A DNA stretch of 64,000 nucleotides, from assembly GCF_019443105.1 (NCBI RefSeq), contig NZ_JAHZIJ010000003.1, positions 186,001-250,000 of the forward strand, written 5' to 3'. The translations under genes and the position numbers were made by a program. The notes under the pieces were generated by a model. The model did no database searches. It was not told the DNA's origin and saw only the letters and a program-made list of their open reading frames with translations. This document shows positions 37,589-45,640 of the stretch, in pieces (within the stretch, counting starts at the first letter, position 1; each line of letters opens with the position of its first letter). The stretch is from Paenibacillus oenotherae (GTDB lineage Bacteria > Bacillota > Bacilli > Paenibacillales > Paenibacillaceae).

Positions 37589-39127
37589 ATGGCATGCCGA
37601 TTGAAGCGATCAAAGCCCAGGATGCTCGTCTTCTCCCATATTTGCAGCCCCCAGTATGTGACCGGAGCAGAGAAGCTGCTGCTGTTCATGATACGCGAGC
37701 TGCTGCCTGCCTTTTCCTGCACAGTAGTTGTCCCTAATGAAGGGGTTGTTGCTGAGCAGGCAAGAGGGCTTGGAATCCCCGTCATTATTCAAGAAATTCC
37801 ACTGGTCGTATCCGTTTATCTCGCACTCCCCCACATGATGAATGAGCTGGAAGAGAAGAAGAGGGACAAATCATGGCGCGAGCTGTTCCTGCTCCTTCAC
37901 AGGCAGAGGCCCGATATTGTTCTTGTGAATACATGCGTTCACCCGCTTCCCGCTATCGCAGCCCGCACACTGGACATTCCCGTCGTGTGGGCGATTATGG
38001 AGACCTTGCGGGAAACGCCCCATACAGGAGAGGCCGCCGCGCTGATCGAGCAGCATGCGGACTATGTTGTCGGCATCTCGGAATCAACCGCAGCTCCATT
38101 GCGGACCCCGGGCCTGCTGCCCAAAACGACGATTATTCATCCTTCCTGGGAACATTCCGCACTGCTGCAGGAGACATGGCCCATGAATCGGATCAATCGG
38201 CGGAAGCAGCTTGGAATATCGGACGGGCACAAGCTTATCGGCTATATTTCGTCTTCCATATTTGAGGCCAAGGGGCTTGAGCATTTCATGCAAATGGCGG
38301 TCGAGGTGGCCGAAAGATTCCCGGGGGCCATATTTCTGATCGTTGGCAACCCGGTGGACAACGGCTATTTCGAACGATGTCTGGATCATGCACGGAGCCG
38401 CAATCTGATGGAACGCTTCCGGTGGATTCGTTTCGAGGAGCAGATTGAGACGATCTATCCGGCCATGGATATCGTTGTGGTGCCTAGCCTGACGTCCGAA
38501 GGGTTCGGAATGACGGCTTTAGAGGGAATGGTGTTCGGCAAGCCGATTGTCGTCTACGGCTCGGGCGGACTTGCAGAGATAGCCGGAGCGACAGGAAATG
38601 AGGAGTATGCTGCACCCACTGGCGATGTGGAGGGGTTATTCAGCCGGGTATGCAAGCTGCTTGGGGATGAGCGGAACCTGCTAGCAGTTGGCGAGCGCAA
38701 TGCGGCGACGGCGACCCAGGTGTTCGGCGTTGCGGCATACCGCGAGAAGCTCAGAAATTTCGTTGCCGGCTTAGCGCTTCACGGTTATGCGCCGCCGCGG
38801 CTTGTAAGAGGAACGGGGCCTACTGTGTATCTGTTTCAGGAAGGGATGCTGCGTCCGTTCGGAACAGAGAAGGCATTCCTGGATGCCGGCCACAGGTTCG
38901 AGGAAGTAAGGGGCGTGCCGGATGAATGGATTGCTGCACTGCCTCAAGGAGTCCCTATCGGAGGAGCGGCGGCCTTGCAACGAAGGAAACCGGGCAAGCG
39001 GATCCGAAGAGGAAAGGCCGGGCGCCATGGCAGGGGAGCGGGCTGGCAGCGCCGGACGACAGGTCGGAGGGAACGTCTCAGAAGCGGTACTACACGCCGC
39101 GCAAGGCGACGAGGAGCGCGAGCATAA
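37589..39127 (+). CDS. GT4-family glycosyltransferase with basic C-terminal tail
   Basis: About 512 residues. GT-B fold: MLVFSHICSPQYVTGAEKLL at the N terminus, then GYISSSIFEAKGLEHFMQ, WIRFEEQIETIYPAMDIVVVPSLTSEGFGMTALEGMVFGKPIV and the donor-binding E-x7-E-type segment. After residue ~420 comes an extra region (RGTGPTVYLFQEGMLRPFGTEKAF) resembling the short repeats in the GT2 protein at 25906, then a 50-residue, nearly pure Arg/Gly/Lys tail. Here the basic tail is C-terminal. The start is uncertain: strong AAGGAGG at 37553-37559 best serves a 13-codon ORF at 37563; ATG 37589 or TTG 37601 are likely for the enzyme. Confidence 0.85.
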   Translation: MACRLKRSKPRMLVFSHICSPQYVTGAEKLLLFMIRELLPAFSCTVVVPNEGVVAEQARGLGIPVIIQEIPLVVSVYLALPHMMNELEEKKRDKSWRELFLLLHRQRPDIVLVNTCVHPLPAIAARTLDIPVVWAIMETLRETPHTGEAAALIEQHADYVVGISESTAAPLRTPGLLPKTTIIHPSWEHSALLQETWPMNRINRRKQLGISDGHKLIGYISSSIFEAKGLEHFMQMAVEVAERFPGAIFLIVGNPVDNGYFERCLDHARSRNLMERFRWIRFEEQIETIYPAMDIVVVPSLTSEGFGMTALEGMVFGKPIVVYGSGGLAEIAGATGNEEYAAPTGDVEGLFSRVCKLLGDERNLLAVGERNAATATQVFGVAAYREKLRNFVAGLALHGYAPPRLVRGTGPTVYLFQEGMLRPFGTEKAFLDAGHRFEEVRGVPDEWIAALPQGVPIGGAAALQRRKPGKRIRRGKAGRHGRGAGWQRRTTGRRERLRSGTTRRARRRGARA

Positions 39128-39149
39128 CGGGGAAGGAGAGATCATCATC

Positions 39150-40247
39150 ATGCGCGTCGTAACGATTCTTGGTACACGTCCTGAGATCATCAGGCTAAGC
39201 CTGATGATCAAGAAGCTGGATGCACTTGCCGAGAGCCATGTGCTCGTGCATACGGGGCAGAACTTCTCCCCATCGCTCAGCGATATATTCTTCCAGGAGC
39301 TGCGCTTGCGACAGCCCGATTATATGCTGGGCGAAGGCAAGCATACGCTCGGCGGCCAGCTGTCAGTCATGTTCGCGGAGACCGAGCGGATTCTTGAGGC
39401 GCATCGGCCGGATGTTGTCCTGCTGCTCGGCGATACGAACAGCGCTCTATGCGCTATTGTTGCTGAACGGATGGGCATTCCGGTTGTTCATATGGAAGCT
39501 GGCAATCGTTGCTATGATTTGTCGGTGCCGGAGGAGAAGAATCGCCGTGTTATCGATGCGATATCGACGATCAACATGCCCTACACCTCCTACAGCAAGG
39601 GTAATCTGCTGCGGGAAGGCTTTCCCAGCAATCGGATTGTGCAGACAGGCAATCCCATTCATGAGGTCATCCAGCATTATATGCCGGACATTGAAGCCAG
39701 CGGTGTTCTGAACAGGCTCGGACTGGAAGCCGGCAACTATATGCTGGTTACGGCTCATCGCGCCGAGAATGTTGACCGGCCGGAGCGTCTGGCGAGCATT
39801 CTCGAAGGGCTGAACCGGGTGGCCGGACGGTTCGGCCAGCGGATCATATGCAGCATTCATCCCCGGACGAGGTCACGTATCGAGGCCGGTCATATCGATG
39901 CAAGCATCGATGAAAGAGTGGAGCTTCATGAGCCGCTGGGCTTCTTCGACTTTGTACAGCTGGAGAGGCACGCATCCTGTGCGATTACCGATAGCGGAAC
40001 CGTTCAGGAGGAATGCTGTCTGTTCGGCGTGCCAACGGTTACAATCCGCGAATCGACAGAGCGGCCGGAGACGGTGGATTGCGGCAGCAATGTCGTATGC
40101 GGCCTGAAGGCGCAGCGAATTGAGGAGGCTGTCGCCGTCATGACCGGATTGCCGCACAGGTGGCAGTGTCCGGAAGGCTATTTGGCACAGGATGTGTCGG
40201 ATAAGGTGGTCAAATATGTGCTTGGAGGGAAATGGGATGTTTACTAA
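39150..40247 (+). CDS. UDP-GlcNAc 2-epimerase-family enzyme (FnlC/WbjD/QnlC type)
   Basis: 365 residues from ATG 39150, 11 bases after AAGGAG. WecB-like motifs: TILGTRPEIIRLSLMIKKL, HTGQNFS, LLGDTNSAL, HMEAGNRC, VPEEKNRRVIDAIS, VTAHRAENVD, SIHPRTRSRI, EPLGFFDFV and DSGTVQEECCLFGVPTVTIRESTERPE. In FucNAc/QuiNAc pathways this family member inverts C2 of the 6-deoxy UDP-HexNAc made by the next two enzymes. Clustering with a CapE-type dehydratase and an RmlD-type reductase points to that role rather than ManNAc production. It overlaps the next gene by 11 bp. Confidence 0.88.
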   Translation: MRVVTILGTRPEIIRLSLMIKKLDALAESHVLVHTGQNFSPSLSDIFFQELRLRQPDYMLGEGKHTLGGQLSVMFAETERILEAHRPDVVLLLGDTNSALCAIVAERMGIPVVHMEAGNRCYDLSVPEEKNRRVIDAISTINMPYTSYSKGNLLREGFPSNRIVQTGNPIHEVIQHYMPDIEASGVLNRLGLEAGNYMLVTAHRAENVDRPERLASILEGLNRVAGRFGQRIICSIHPRTRSRIEAGHIDASIDERVELHEPLGFFDFVQLERHASCAITDSGTVQEECCLFGVPTVTIRESTERPETVDCGSNVVCGLKAQRIEEAVAVMTGLPHRWQCPEGYLAQDVSDKVVKYVLGGKWDVY

Positions 40248-41220
40248 TCAGCGCATCCTGGTGACCGGCGGGACGGGATCCTGGGGTTATGAACTGATCC
40301 GTCAGCTGCTGCCGCAAAAGCCAGAGCAAATTATTGTGTTCTCCCGCAATGAATCCAGTCAAGTCGCGATGAGCCGTACGTTCGAGCATCCGGCGCTTAC
40401 CTTCTGTATAGGCGATATCCGTGATAAGGAGGCGCTTGTCAGAGCCTGCGAGGGTGTCGATTACGTGTTCCATCTGGCGGCATTAAAGCATGTGCCTGTA
40501 TGCGAGGATCAGCCCTATGAAGCGTTGAAGACGAATGTTATCGGCACGCAAAATGTCATTGAGGCGGCAATAGCGAACCATGTGAAGCGCGTCATTTATA
40601 TTTCTACGGACAAGGCGGCTAACCCGTCGAATTTCTACGGCATGACCAAAGCAATCGGCGAGAAGCTGATCGTATACGCGAATCTGCTGCGCTCGGAAAC
40701 CAAGTTCGTCTGCGTCAGAGGGGGCAACGTGCTGGGGACGAATGGGAGCGTCGTCCATCTGTTTATGAACCAAATACGGGAGAAGCGCCAGGTACGGATA
40801 ACAGACATGGAGATGACGCGCTTCTTCCTGACGCTGCAGGACGCTATTACGCTGCTGTTCAAAGCATCGGAGGAGAGCATCGGCGGCGAAATATTCGTTA
40901 TGACGATGCCGACCTGCAGAATCGCGGAGCTGGCCGAGGTGCTGATGGAGGCGCTGGGCATCGAAGCGGACATGATTGAGACAGGGGTGCGTCCGGGCGA
41001 GAAGCTGCATGAAATATTGCTGACCGATTTCGAGAGCGCAAGCACCGTAGTATATGATGACGCCTACTTGGTCATTCTTCCGACGATTGATATCAATGGT
41101 CTGCGTGAACGATACAGCAAGCATGAGCATGTCAACTTCGACAGCTTCTGCTCCAGCCAGTCGCTGATGAGCAAGGATGAAATCCGGTCGATGCTCGTGC
41201 GCGGGGGGTTCCTCTCATGA
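40237..41220 (+). CDS. UDP-GlcNAc 4,6-dehydratase/5-epimerase (FnlA/CapE type)
   Basis: 327 residues from ATG 40237, six bases after GGAGGGA. SDR enzyme: NAD-binding GGTGSWG (residues 11-17), FHLAALKHVPVCEDQP, then STDKAANPSNFYGMTK with the Asp125-Lys126 pair and Tyr134/Lys138 typical of inverting 4,6-dehydratases. RGGNVLGTNGSVVHLF and RITDMEMTRFFLTLQDA are further CapE/FnlA signatures. It commits UDP-GlcNAc to 6-deoxy-L-amino sugars. It overlaps the next start by 4 bp (ATGA), so dehydration and reduction are coupled in translation. Confidence 0.92.
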   Translation: MFTNQRILVTGGTGSWGYELIRQLLPQKPEQIIVFSRNESSQVAMSRTFEHPALTFCIGDIRDKEALVRACEGVDYVFHLAALKHVPVCEDQPYEALKTNVIGTQNVIEAAIANHVKRVIYISTDKAANPSNFYGMTKAIGEKLIVYANLLRSETKFVCVRGGNVLGTNGSVVHLFMNQIREKRQVRITDMEMTRFFLTLQDAITLLFKASEESIGGEIFVMTMPTCRIAELAEVLMEALGIEADMIETGVRPGEKLHEILLTDFESASTVVYDDAYLVILPTIDINGLRERYSKHEHVNFDSFCSSQSLMSKDEIRSMLVRGGFLS

Positions 41221-42047
41221 AATTGTTAGTAGTCGGGGGGCGCGGAATGGCGGGGCATTTGCTCGTCCGCTATTTCCGCGCGGAGCCGGGCTGTGAGGTT
41301 GTTTATACGACAAGAGATGAAACTGACCTCGAAGGGCGTCAGCTTGATGTAAGGGACAGCGAGGCTGTCGCTGCGCTTGTCGAGGAGGTGCGTCCGGATA
41401 TTATTATTAATGCGGTCGGGGTGCTTAATGAGGATGCTGAGCGCCACCCGCTGCTGGCGTACCAAGTGAACGGGCTGCTGCCGCATTGGCTGCGCCATCT
41501 GGCCGATTACTGGGGTTCCAGACTCATCCATATCAGCTCGGACTGTGTGTTTGACGGCAGTAAGGGTGGTTACAGTGAGGACGCTATTCCGGATGGGCTG
41601 ACTGTCTATGCAAGGACAAAAGCATTGGGAGAGGTGAGAGACCCTCGCCATCTGACGATTCGCACCTCCATCATCGGACCGGAGATCCGGTCGAACGGAA
41701 TCGGGCTGCTGCAATGGTTTCTGCGCCAGGAGGGGGAGGTAAGCGGCTACTCACGCGTTATGTGGAATGGAGTTACGACTCTGGAGCTGGCCAAGGCTAT
41801 CGCATACGCGATCGCTCGGCCGGATATTGGCGGCCTTGTCCATCTAACTGCAGCCGAAACAGTCAGCAAGCTGGAGCTGCTGCGCTTGTTCCGCAACTGC
41901 TTCGCTCGTCCATACGTCTCGATCATGCCCTGTGAGCGGATCGCTATTGACCGGTCGCTGCAGTGCATGCGTGAGGATTGGCGTTATGAATCTCCCCGCT
42001 ATAACGTTATGCTCGAAGAGCTGGCGCAATGGATGAAGGACAATTGA
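41217..42047 (+). CDS. RmlD-like nucleotide-sugar 4-reductase (QnlB/WbvR-like)
   Basis: 276 residues. NAD(P)-binding GGRGMAG (7-13), INAVGVLNEDAERHPLLAYQVN, HISSDCVFDGSKGGYSE and the catalytic YARTK (Tyr131, Lys135) are RmlD features. It lacks the C-terminal cupin that CapF/FnlB-type reductases carry. In known pathways a cupin-less RmlD-like reductase partners with CapE- and WecB-type enzymes to give UDP-L-QuiNAc instead of UDP-L-FucNAc. I therefore favour a QuiNAc/RhaNAc-type product; this is inference. The end overlaps the next gene by 19 bp. Confidence 0.85.
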   Translation: MKLLVVGGRGMAGHLLVRYFRAEPGCEVVYTTRDETDLEGRQLDVRDSEAVAALVEEVRPDIIINAVGVLNEDAERHPLLAYQVNGLLPHWLRHLADYWGSRLIHISSDCVFDGSKGGYSEDAIPDGLTVYARTKALGEVRDPRHLTIRTSIIGPEIRSNGIGLLQWFLRQEGEVSGYSRVMWNGVTTLELAKAIAYAIARPDIGGLVHLTAAETVSKLELLRLFRNCFARPYVSIMPCERIAIDRSLQCMREDWRYESPRYNVMLEELAQWMKDN

Positions 42048-43180
42048 GCCGTCCGCGCCTATTGGTTACAGGCGCAGGCGGCTTTTGCGGCGAGCATGCC
42101 TGCCGTTATTTTACTTCAGCGGGCTGGGATGTGACAGCGGTGGTACGCAGGATGCCTGTTGATGATCAAGCCGAGGAATTTCTGGGACAGGCGGCGGCTG
42201 TGGAGATCTGTGATCTGGCATCCGCCAGCGGAACGATGGAGATGGTCCGGCGTGCTCAGCCGGACTATGTGCTGCATCTGGCCGGAGTGAACGCTGTTGC
42301 TCTCTCCTGGTCCAGCCCTGCTGCTGTTATGGAGAGCAACGTAATGGGGACGGTGCATCTGCTGGAGGCAATACGGGGGCTCGGGAATCGGAAGTGCTGC
42401 CGCATTGTCGTTGCAGGGTCTATGCTGAGATGCAAGCTGGATGAAGGTGGGCAGGGAATGGCCCCTCCTCATCCATACAGCTTGAGCAAGGCGATGCAGG
42501 TATTGACTGCGCAGAGCTGGGCTTCGCTCTACGGAATGGACGTCATAGTTGCGGAGCCGTCCAATCTGATTGGGCCCGGCCGCTCTAATGGGCTATGTGC
42601 CCTGATTGCCAGGTATGCAGCGGAACTGGAGCGCAACGGTAGCGGGGAGTGCAGAGCAACGAATTGCTGCGGTGATGATGCTGCGGGACGCGGCGGTGAC
42701 GATGATGCGGAACACAGCGGTGGTGATGATGCGGAACGCGGCGGTGTCGATGATGCGGAATGCGGCGGTGTCGATGATGCGGAATGCAGCGGTGGCGGGG
42801 ATGTGTCCAGCGTTGATCACTCGGCTGATGGGGGAGCGCCGCCGCCATTTCGCTTGTCCTCCCGTACAGAAATGCGTGATCTGCTGGATGTTCGCGATGC
42901 CATTAGAGCCTATGAGCTGCTGCTGCTGAGCGGTGAGCGCGGGATGGTCTATCCGGTAGCATCCGGTACGATGCGGTCGTTGGGCGAGCTGGCAGATACT
43001 TTCGACCGATTGGCAAGCTGCTCGTTGCAATGGTGTGTAGGCGAATCGCAGGAGCTCTCGCCCCAGCCGCTTGATATTGCGGCGGTTCGCGCGCTCGGCT
43101 GGTCGCCGCGTTTCTCGTTGGAGCAGTCGGTGCTTGATACATTGGAATCGGCGAGGCGAGTTCTGAAGGAGGGAATGTGA
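42029..43180 (+). CDS. NAD-dependent epimerase/dehydratase (SDR) with an Asp-rich repeat insert
   Basis: 383 residues. Extended SDR related to GDP-mannose 4,6-dehydratase-like enzymes: LLVTGAGGFCGEHACRYF, HLAGVNAVALSWSSPAAVMESNVMGTVHLLEAIR, PYSLSKAMQVL with the Tyr/Lys pair, and RTEMRDLLDVRDAIRAYELLL. In other members the substrate loop after the Tyr/Lys helix is short. Here about 42 residues of G(V/G)DDAE(C/R/H)(G/S) repeats are inserted (about residues 215-257). Substrate unknown. ATG 42029 overlaps the previous gene. Confidence 0.83.
   Translation: MDEGQLSRPRLLVTGAGGFCGEHACRYFTSAGWDVTAVVRRMPVDDQAEEFLGQAAAVEICDLASASGTMEMVRRAQPDYVLHLAGVNAVALSWSSPAAVMESNVMGTVHLLEAIRGLGNRKCCRIVVAGSMLRCKLDEGGQGMAPPHPYSLSKAMQVLTAQSWASLYGMDVIVAEPSNLIGPGRSNGLCALIARYAAELERNGSGECRATNCCGDDAAGRGGDDDAEHSGGDDAERGGVDDAECGGVDDAECSGGGDVSSVDHSADGGAPPPFRLSSRTEMRDLLDVRDAIRAYELLLLSGERGMVYPVASGTMRSLGELADTFDRLASCSLQWCVGESQELSPQPLDIAAVRALGWSPRFSLEQSVLDTLESARRVLKEGM
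42671..42796 (+). repeat. 24-bp tandem repeat inside an SDR gene
   Basis: Five 24-bp units (starting 42671, 42695, 42719, 42743 and 42767) and a partial sixth, of form GGTGTCGATGATGCGGAATG plus four bases. They encode an eight-residue acidic unit. The frame is kept. Confidence 0.9.
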
Positions 43181-43183
43181 AGG

Positions 43184-43933
43184 ATGGCTGCAAAACGACC
43201 GAAAGTCACGATCGTCATCCCTTTTTACAATGACCCGTATGTAACGGAAGCGGTCGAGAGTGCGCTGGCTCAGACCTACAGAAATTTGGAGATCATTGTC
43301 GTGGATGACGGATCAACGATCCATGCCGATAAGCTCAGACAGTATGAGGGGCGTGTCCATTATTTGGGAAAGGCGAACGGGGGAACGGCCAGCGCGTTGA
43401 ATCATGGTTTTCGCCTTGCGAGCGGTGATTATATCGCTTGGCTCAGCTCCGACGACCGTTTCTATCCGGAGAAGATCGAACGGCAGTTGGAGGAGATGGA
43501 GCGGTGCGGAGCCTGGATCAGCCATACGGGCTTTGATCAGATTGACGGCGGTGGCAGGATGACAGCTCTGGCGATTATGCCGCCTAATAATGACAAGGGA
43601 CAATTTTACCGCGCGTTGGCACACAGCAATCCGGTCAACGGATGCACCGTAATGATGAACAAATCGCTTTATCGCCACATCGGGCAATTCGATGAAACGC
43701 TCCCCTTTACACATGATCTGGATTATTGGTTCAGAGTGCTGCTTGCCGGAATTCCTTTTCTGCTAGTGGAGAAAATATTGAGCGCCTATCGTGTGCATGA
43801 TGGAATGGGTACGCTGCGTCACAGCGAGGTGATCGAGCGGGAGTCGAAGCAGACCTTCGCCAAGTATGCGAAACGATGGCAGCTGTATACGGCGAAACTA
43901 GGTTTTCTTCAGCCTGTACAAGGCGGCTCTTGA
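43184..43933 (+). CDS. GT2-family glycosyltransferase
   Basis: 249 residues. KVTIVIPFYNDPYVTEAVESALAQTYRNLEIIVVDDGST is a classical GT2 start; KANGGTASALNHGFRLASGDYIAWLSSDDRFYPEKI holds the DXD-type SDD; NPVNGCTVMMNKSLYRHIGQFDETLPFTHDLDYWFRVLLAG is the acceptor side. It is about 60 percent similar by eye to the product of 44728-45444, which lies on the other strand after a long non-coding gap. ATG 43184 is ten bases after GGAGGG. It ends the rightward operon and is followed by a terminator. Confidence 0.9.
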   Translation: MAAKRPKVTIVIPFYNDPYVTEAVESALAQTYRNLEIIVVDDGSTIHADKLRQYEGRVHYLGKANGGTASALNHGFRLASGDYIAWLSSDDRFYPEKIERQLEEMERCGAWISHTGFDQIDGGGRMTALAIMPPNNDKGQFYRALAHSNPVNGCTVMMNKSLYRHIGQFDETLPFTHDLDYWFRVLLAGIPFLLVEKILSAYRVHDGMGTLRHSEVIERESKQTFAKYAKRWQLYTAKLGFLQPVQGGS

Positions 43934-44005
43934 TAAGCAGGTGGCAGGAGTAACTGCTGTGTCGAGCCATTTCCATAAGCGTGCGCATTTGTGTGGCCAA
44001 TGGGG

Positions 44006-44052
44006 CAAACCGCCCCCGACAGCTATAGTGGTTGCTGTCGGGAGGCGGTTTG
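44006..44052 (+). terminator. Long hairpin after the GT2 gene
   Basis: CAAACCGCCCCCGACAGC pairs with GCTGTCGGGAGGCGGTTTG (one bulged base). No long T-run follows. The region 43934-44727 (794 bp) otherwise holds only repeats. Confidence 0.75.
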
Positions 44053-44180
44053 TGGTTGGTTTGAGGGAATATATGGTAATGTGCGGATCAGTCTGATGAA
44101 TGAGAGAAAGAGAGAATGAGGGATTAGTAGTAGAAGGGGCCAGATTTTGAGATTCCTCCTGCCTGGGGAGCGATTCTGCG

Positions 44181-44319
44181 ACCGTCGAGCCTTTCTGCGA
44201 ACCTTCTGGCGTTTTGCAAGTATTCCGGCGTCCTGTGCACATTCCTGTGTTCTGTGAAGTTTCTTTTGTCCTGCGCAAGTTTCTGTGCCCTGCGTACATT
44301 CCTGCATCCTGCGCAAATT
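44181..44319. repeat. Degenerate ~20-bp tandem repeat
   Basis: About seven imperfect units of form ATTCCTGCATCCTGCGCAAG lead directly into copy C of the CCTGC repeat. The two probably share an origin. Confidence 0.6.
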
Positions 44320-44497
44320 CCTGCAAAGGTGCATGCTTTTTACTCGTTTTGGCCTGTTGAAGATGAAATGCCTGCCAGAGCGCAGGAATTTCTCGATATT
44401 TCTCCTCAATTGTCTAATTCCGCCTACTATTCCAGCATTATTGCAGGTATTTAACTAACTATGGCTATTTTAACGGGAAAGCCTGCACTTCCGCAGG
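44320..44497 (+). repeat. CCTGC hairpin repeat, copy C
   Basis: Modules begin at 44320, 44371, 44432 and 44482 (spacings 51, 61, 50). It shares GTTTTGGCCTG and GAAGATGAAATGCCTGCC with copy A. Non-coding. Confidence 0.85.
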
Positions 44498-44727
44498 CTT
44501 CCTCTACATCGGCCTGCCCAGATGCCGCCGGATGCGGTAAAGATCGCTGGATGCGAGAGAGTCCGCCAATGCGGCAAAGCTTGCCGGACGTTCCAAGCTT
44601 AATTTTGCTTGGCTATTGTGCTTGTATCGTCTGGAAAATTCGTCTGGGAGAATTACTTGCGTGATGTGAAGAGTAGTTTGCTCGTTGTTAGTGGTTTGCT
44701 TGTTAAGTTTGCATGAATGGTCTGTTG

Positions 44728-45444
44728 TCAGTCGGGCAGCTGAGCCAGGAGGAAATCGATTCTGGACGCGTACAAGCTGTTGATCGTGTTCGCTTCCAGC
44801 AGCACGGAGTCAAAATGCCTCACCGTACCCATCTGTGGATGGCGGCGATAGACTGTTAGAGGCTCGTTAATGAAATGAAAATCAACACGTGCCAGAATGA
44901 TGCGTATCCACAGCTCGTAATCATGCGTGTACGGCAGCGACACGTTGAACCAGCCGATAGAGCGGAGCAAATCCTTGGTCATCATAATGGTGCAGCCGTT
45001 CACCGGGCATCCCTGCTTCAAGGCATTGATAAAGGCTTTGGCTGTTGGAAATTTGGCGGATACGGCACGATCTGTAATCGTCCCATGCTCGTTCATAAGA
45101 TCGAAATCGGTATGGCTGATCTGTGCGCCTGTTTGCTCCATATAAGCCACCTGCTTGGCGATTTTATCGGGGAGGAAGCGGTCGTCGGAGCTGAGCCAAG
45201 CGACATATTTGCCCGTAGCCAGCGCCATGCCGTAGTTCAAGGCACTGGCGGTGCCGCCGTTTGCTTTGCCAATATAGTGGATGCGGGATCGATATGGCGC
45301 AATGCGCTCCTGGTAAAGCGTAGATCCATCGTCAACGACGATGACCTCGATATTGGGATAGGTCTGATAGAGTGCGCTGACAATCGCTTGATCGATATAA
45401 GGATCATTATAAAAGGGAATAATAATCGACACTTTAGGTGTCAT
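44728..45444 (-). CDS. GT2-family glycosyltransferase, paralogue of the 43184 gene
   Basis: 238 residues. ATG 45444 follows GAGGTGAAGG; an in-frame upstream extension of 21 codons has no ribosome binding site and crosses a sigma-K type -10. Motifs: KVSIIIPFYNDPYIDQAIVSALYQTYPNIEVIVVDDGST, KANGGTASALNYGMALATGKYVAWLSSDDRFLPDKI, CPVNGCTIMMTKDLLRSIGWFNVSLPYTHDYELWIRIILA. Same predicted chemistry as its paralogue; differences in the C-terminal third suggest another acceptor. Confidence 0.9.
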   Translation of the reverse strand: MTPKVSIIIPFYNDPYIDQAIVSALYQTYPNIEVIVVDDGSTLYQERIAPYRSRIHYIGKANGGTASALNYGMALATGKYVAWLSSDDRFLPDKIAKQVAYMEQTGAQISHTDFDLMNEHGTITDRAVSAKFPTAKAFINALKQGCPVNGCTIMMTKDLLRSIGWFNVSLPYTHDYELWIRIILARVDFHFINEPLTVYRRHPQMGTVRHFDSVLLEANTINSLYASRIDFLLAQLPD

Positions 45445-45476
45445 GTCCTTCACCTCGAATTGTTCAGTTCTACTTC

Positions 45477-45485
45477 TACTATATG
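45477..45485 (-). promoter_or_regulatory. Sigma-K type -10 for the GT2 gene
   Basis: On the minus strand CATATAGTA is a perfect CATANNNTA, 33 bases before ATG 45444. No AC at the expected upstream distance. Confidence 0.4.
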
Positions 45486-45590
45486 GAGATCGGGCATTTG
45501 CAGACACGACAGATGAACGCCATCATTCGTCCATTTTCGGCATTATGCGCGACTTTCTGTGATGTGTCCATATTTTTGATGCGCTGATTT

Positions 45591-45599
45591 CATAGAATA
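45591..45599 (+). promoter_or_regulatory. Sigma-E/K type -10 for the epimerase gene
   Basis: CATAGAATA is a perfect CATANNNTA, 42 bases before GTG 45641. Upstream CCATATT (45568-45574) resembles a sigma-E -35, so either mother-cell factor could act. Confidence 0.4.
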
Positions 45600-45640
45600 G
45601 AGCATTAGAAATATCAATTGGACGAGGGGAGGAAGGCGAT

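Noticed and set aside
44023-44409. Minus-strand open frames with Cys/Gln/Thr repeats
   Set aside because: They are produced by the degenerate 20-bp repeat and copy C; no ribosome binding site and no conserved domain.
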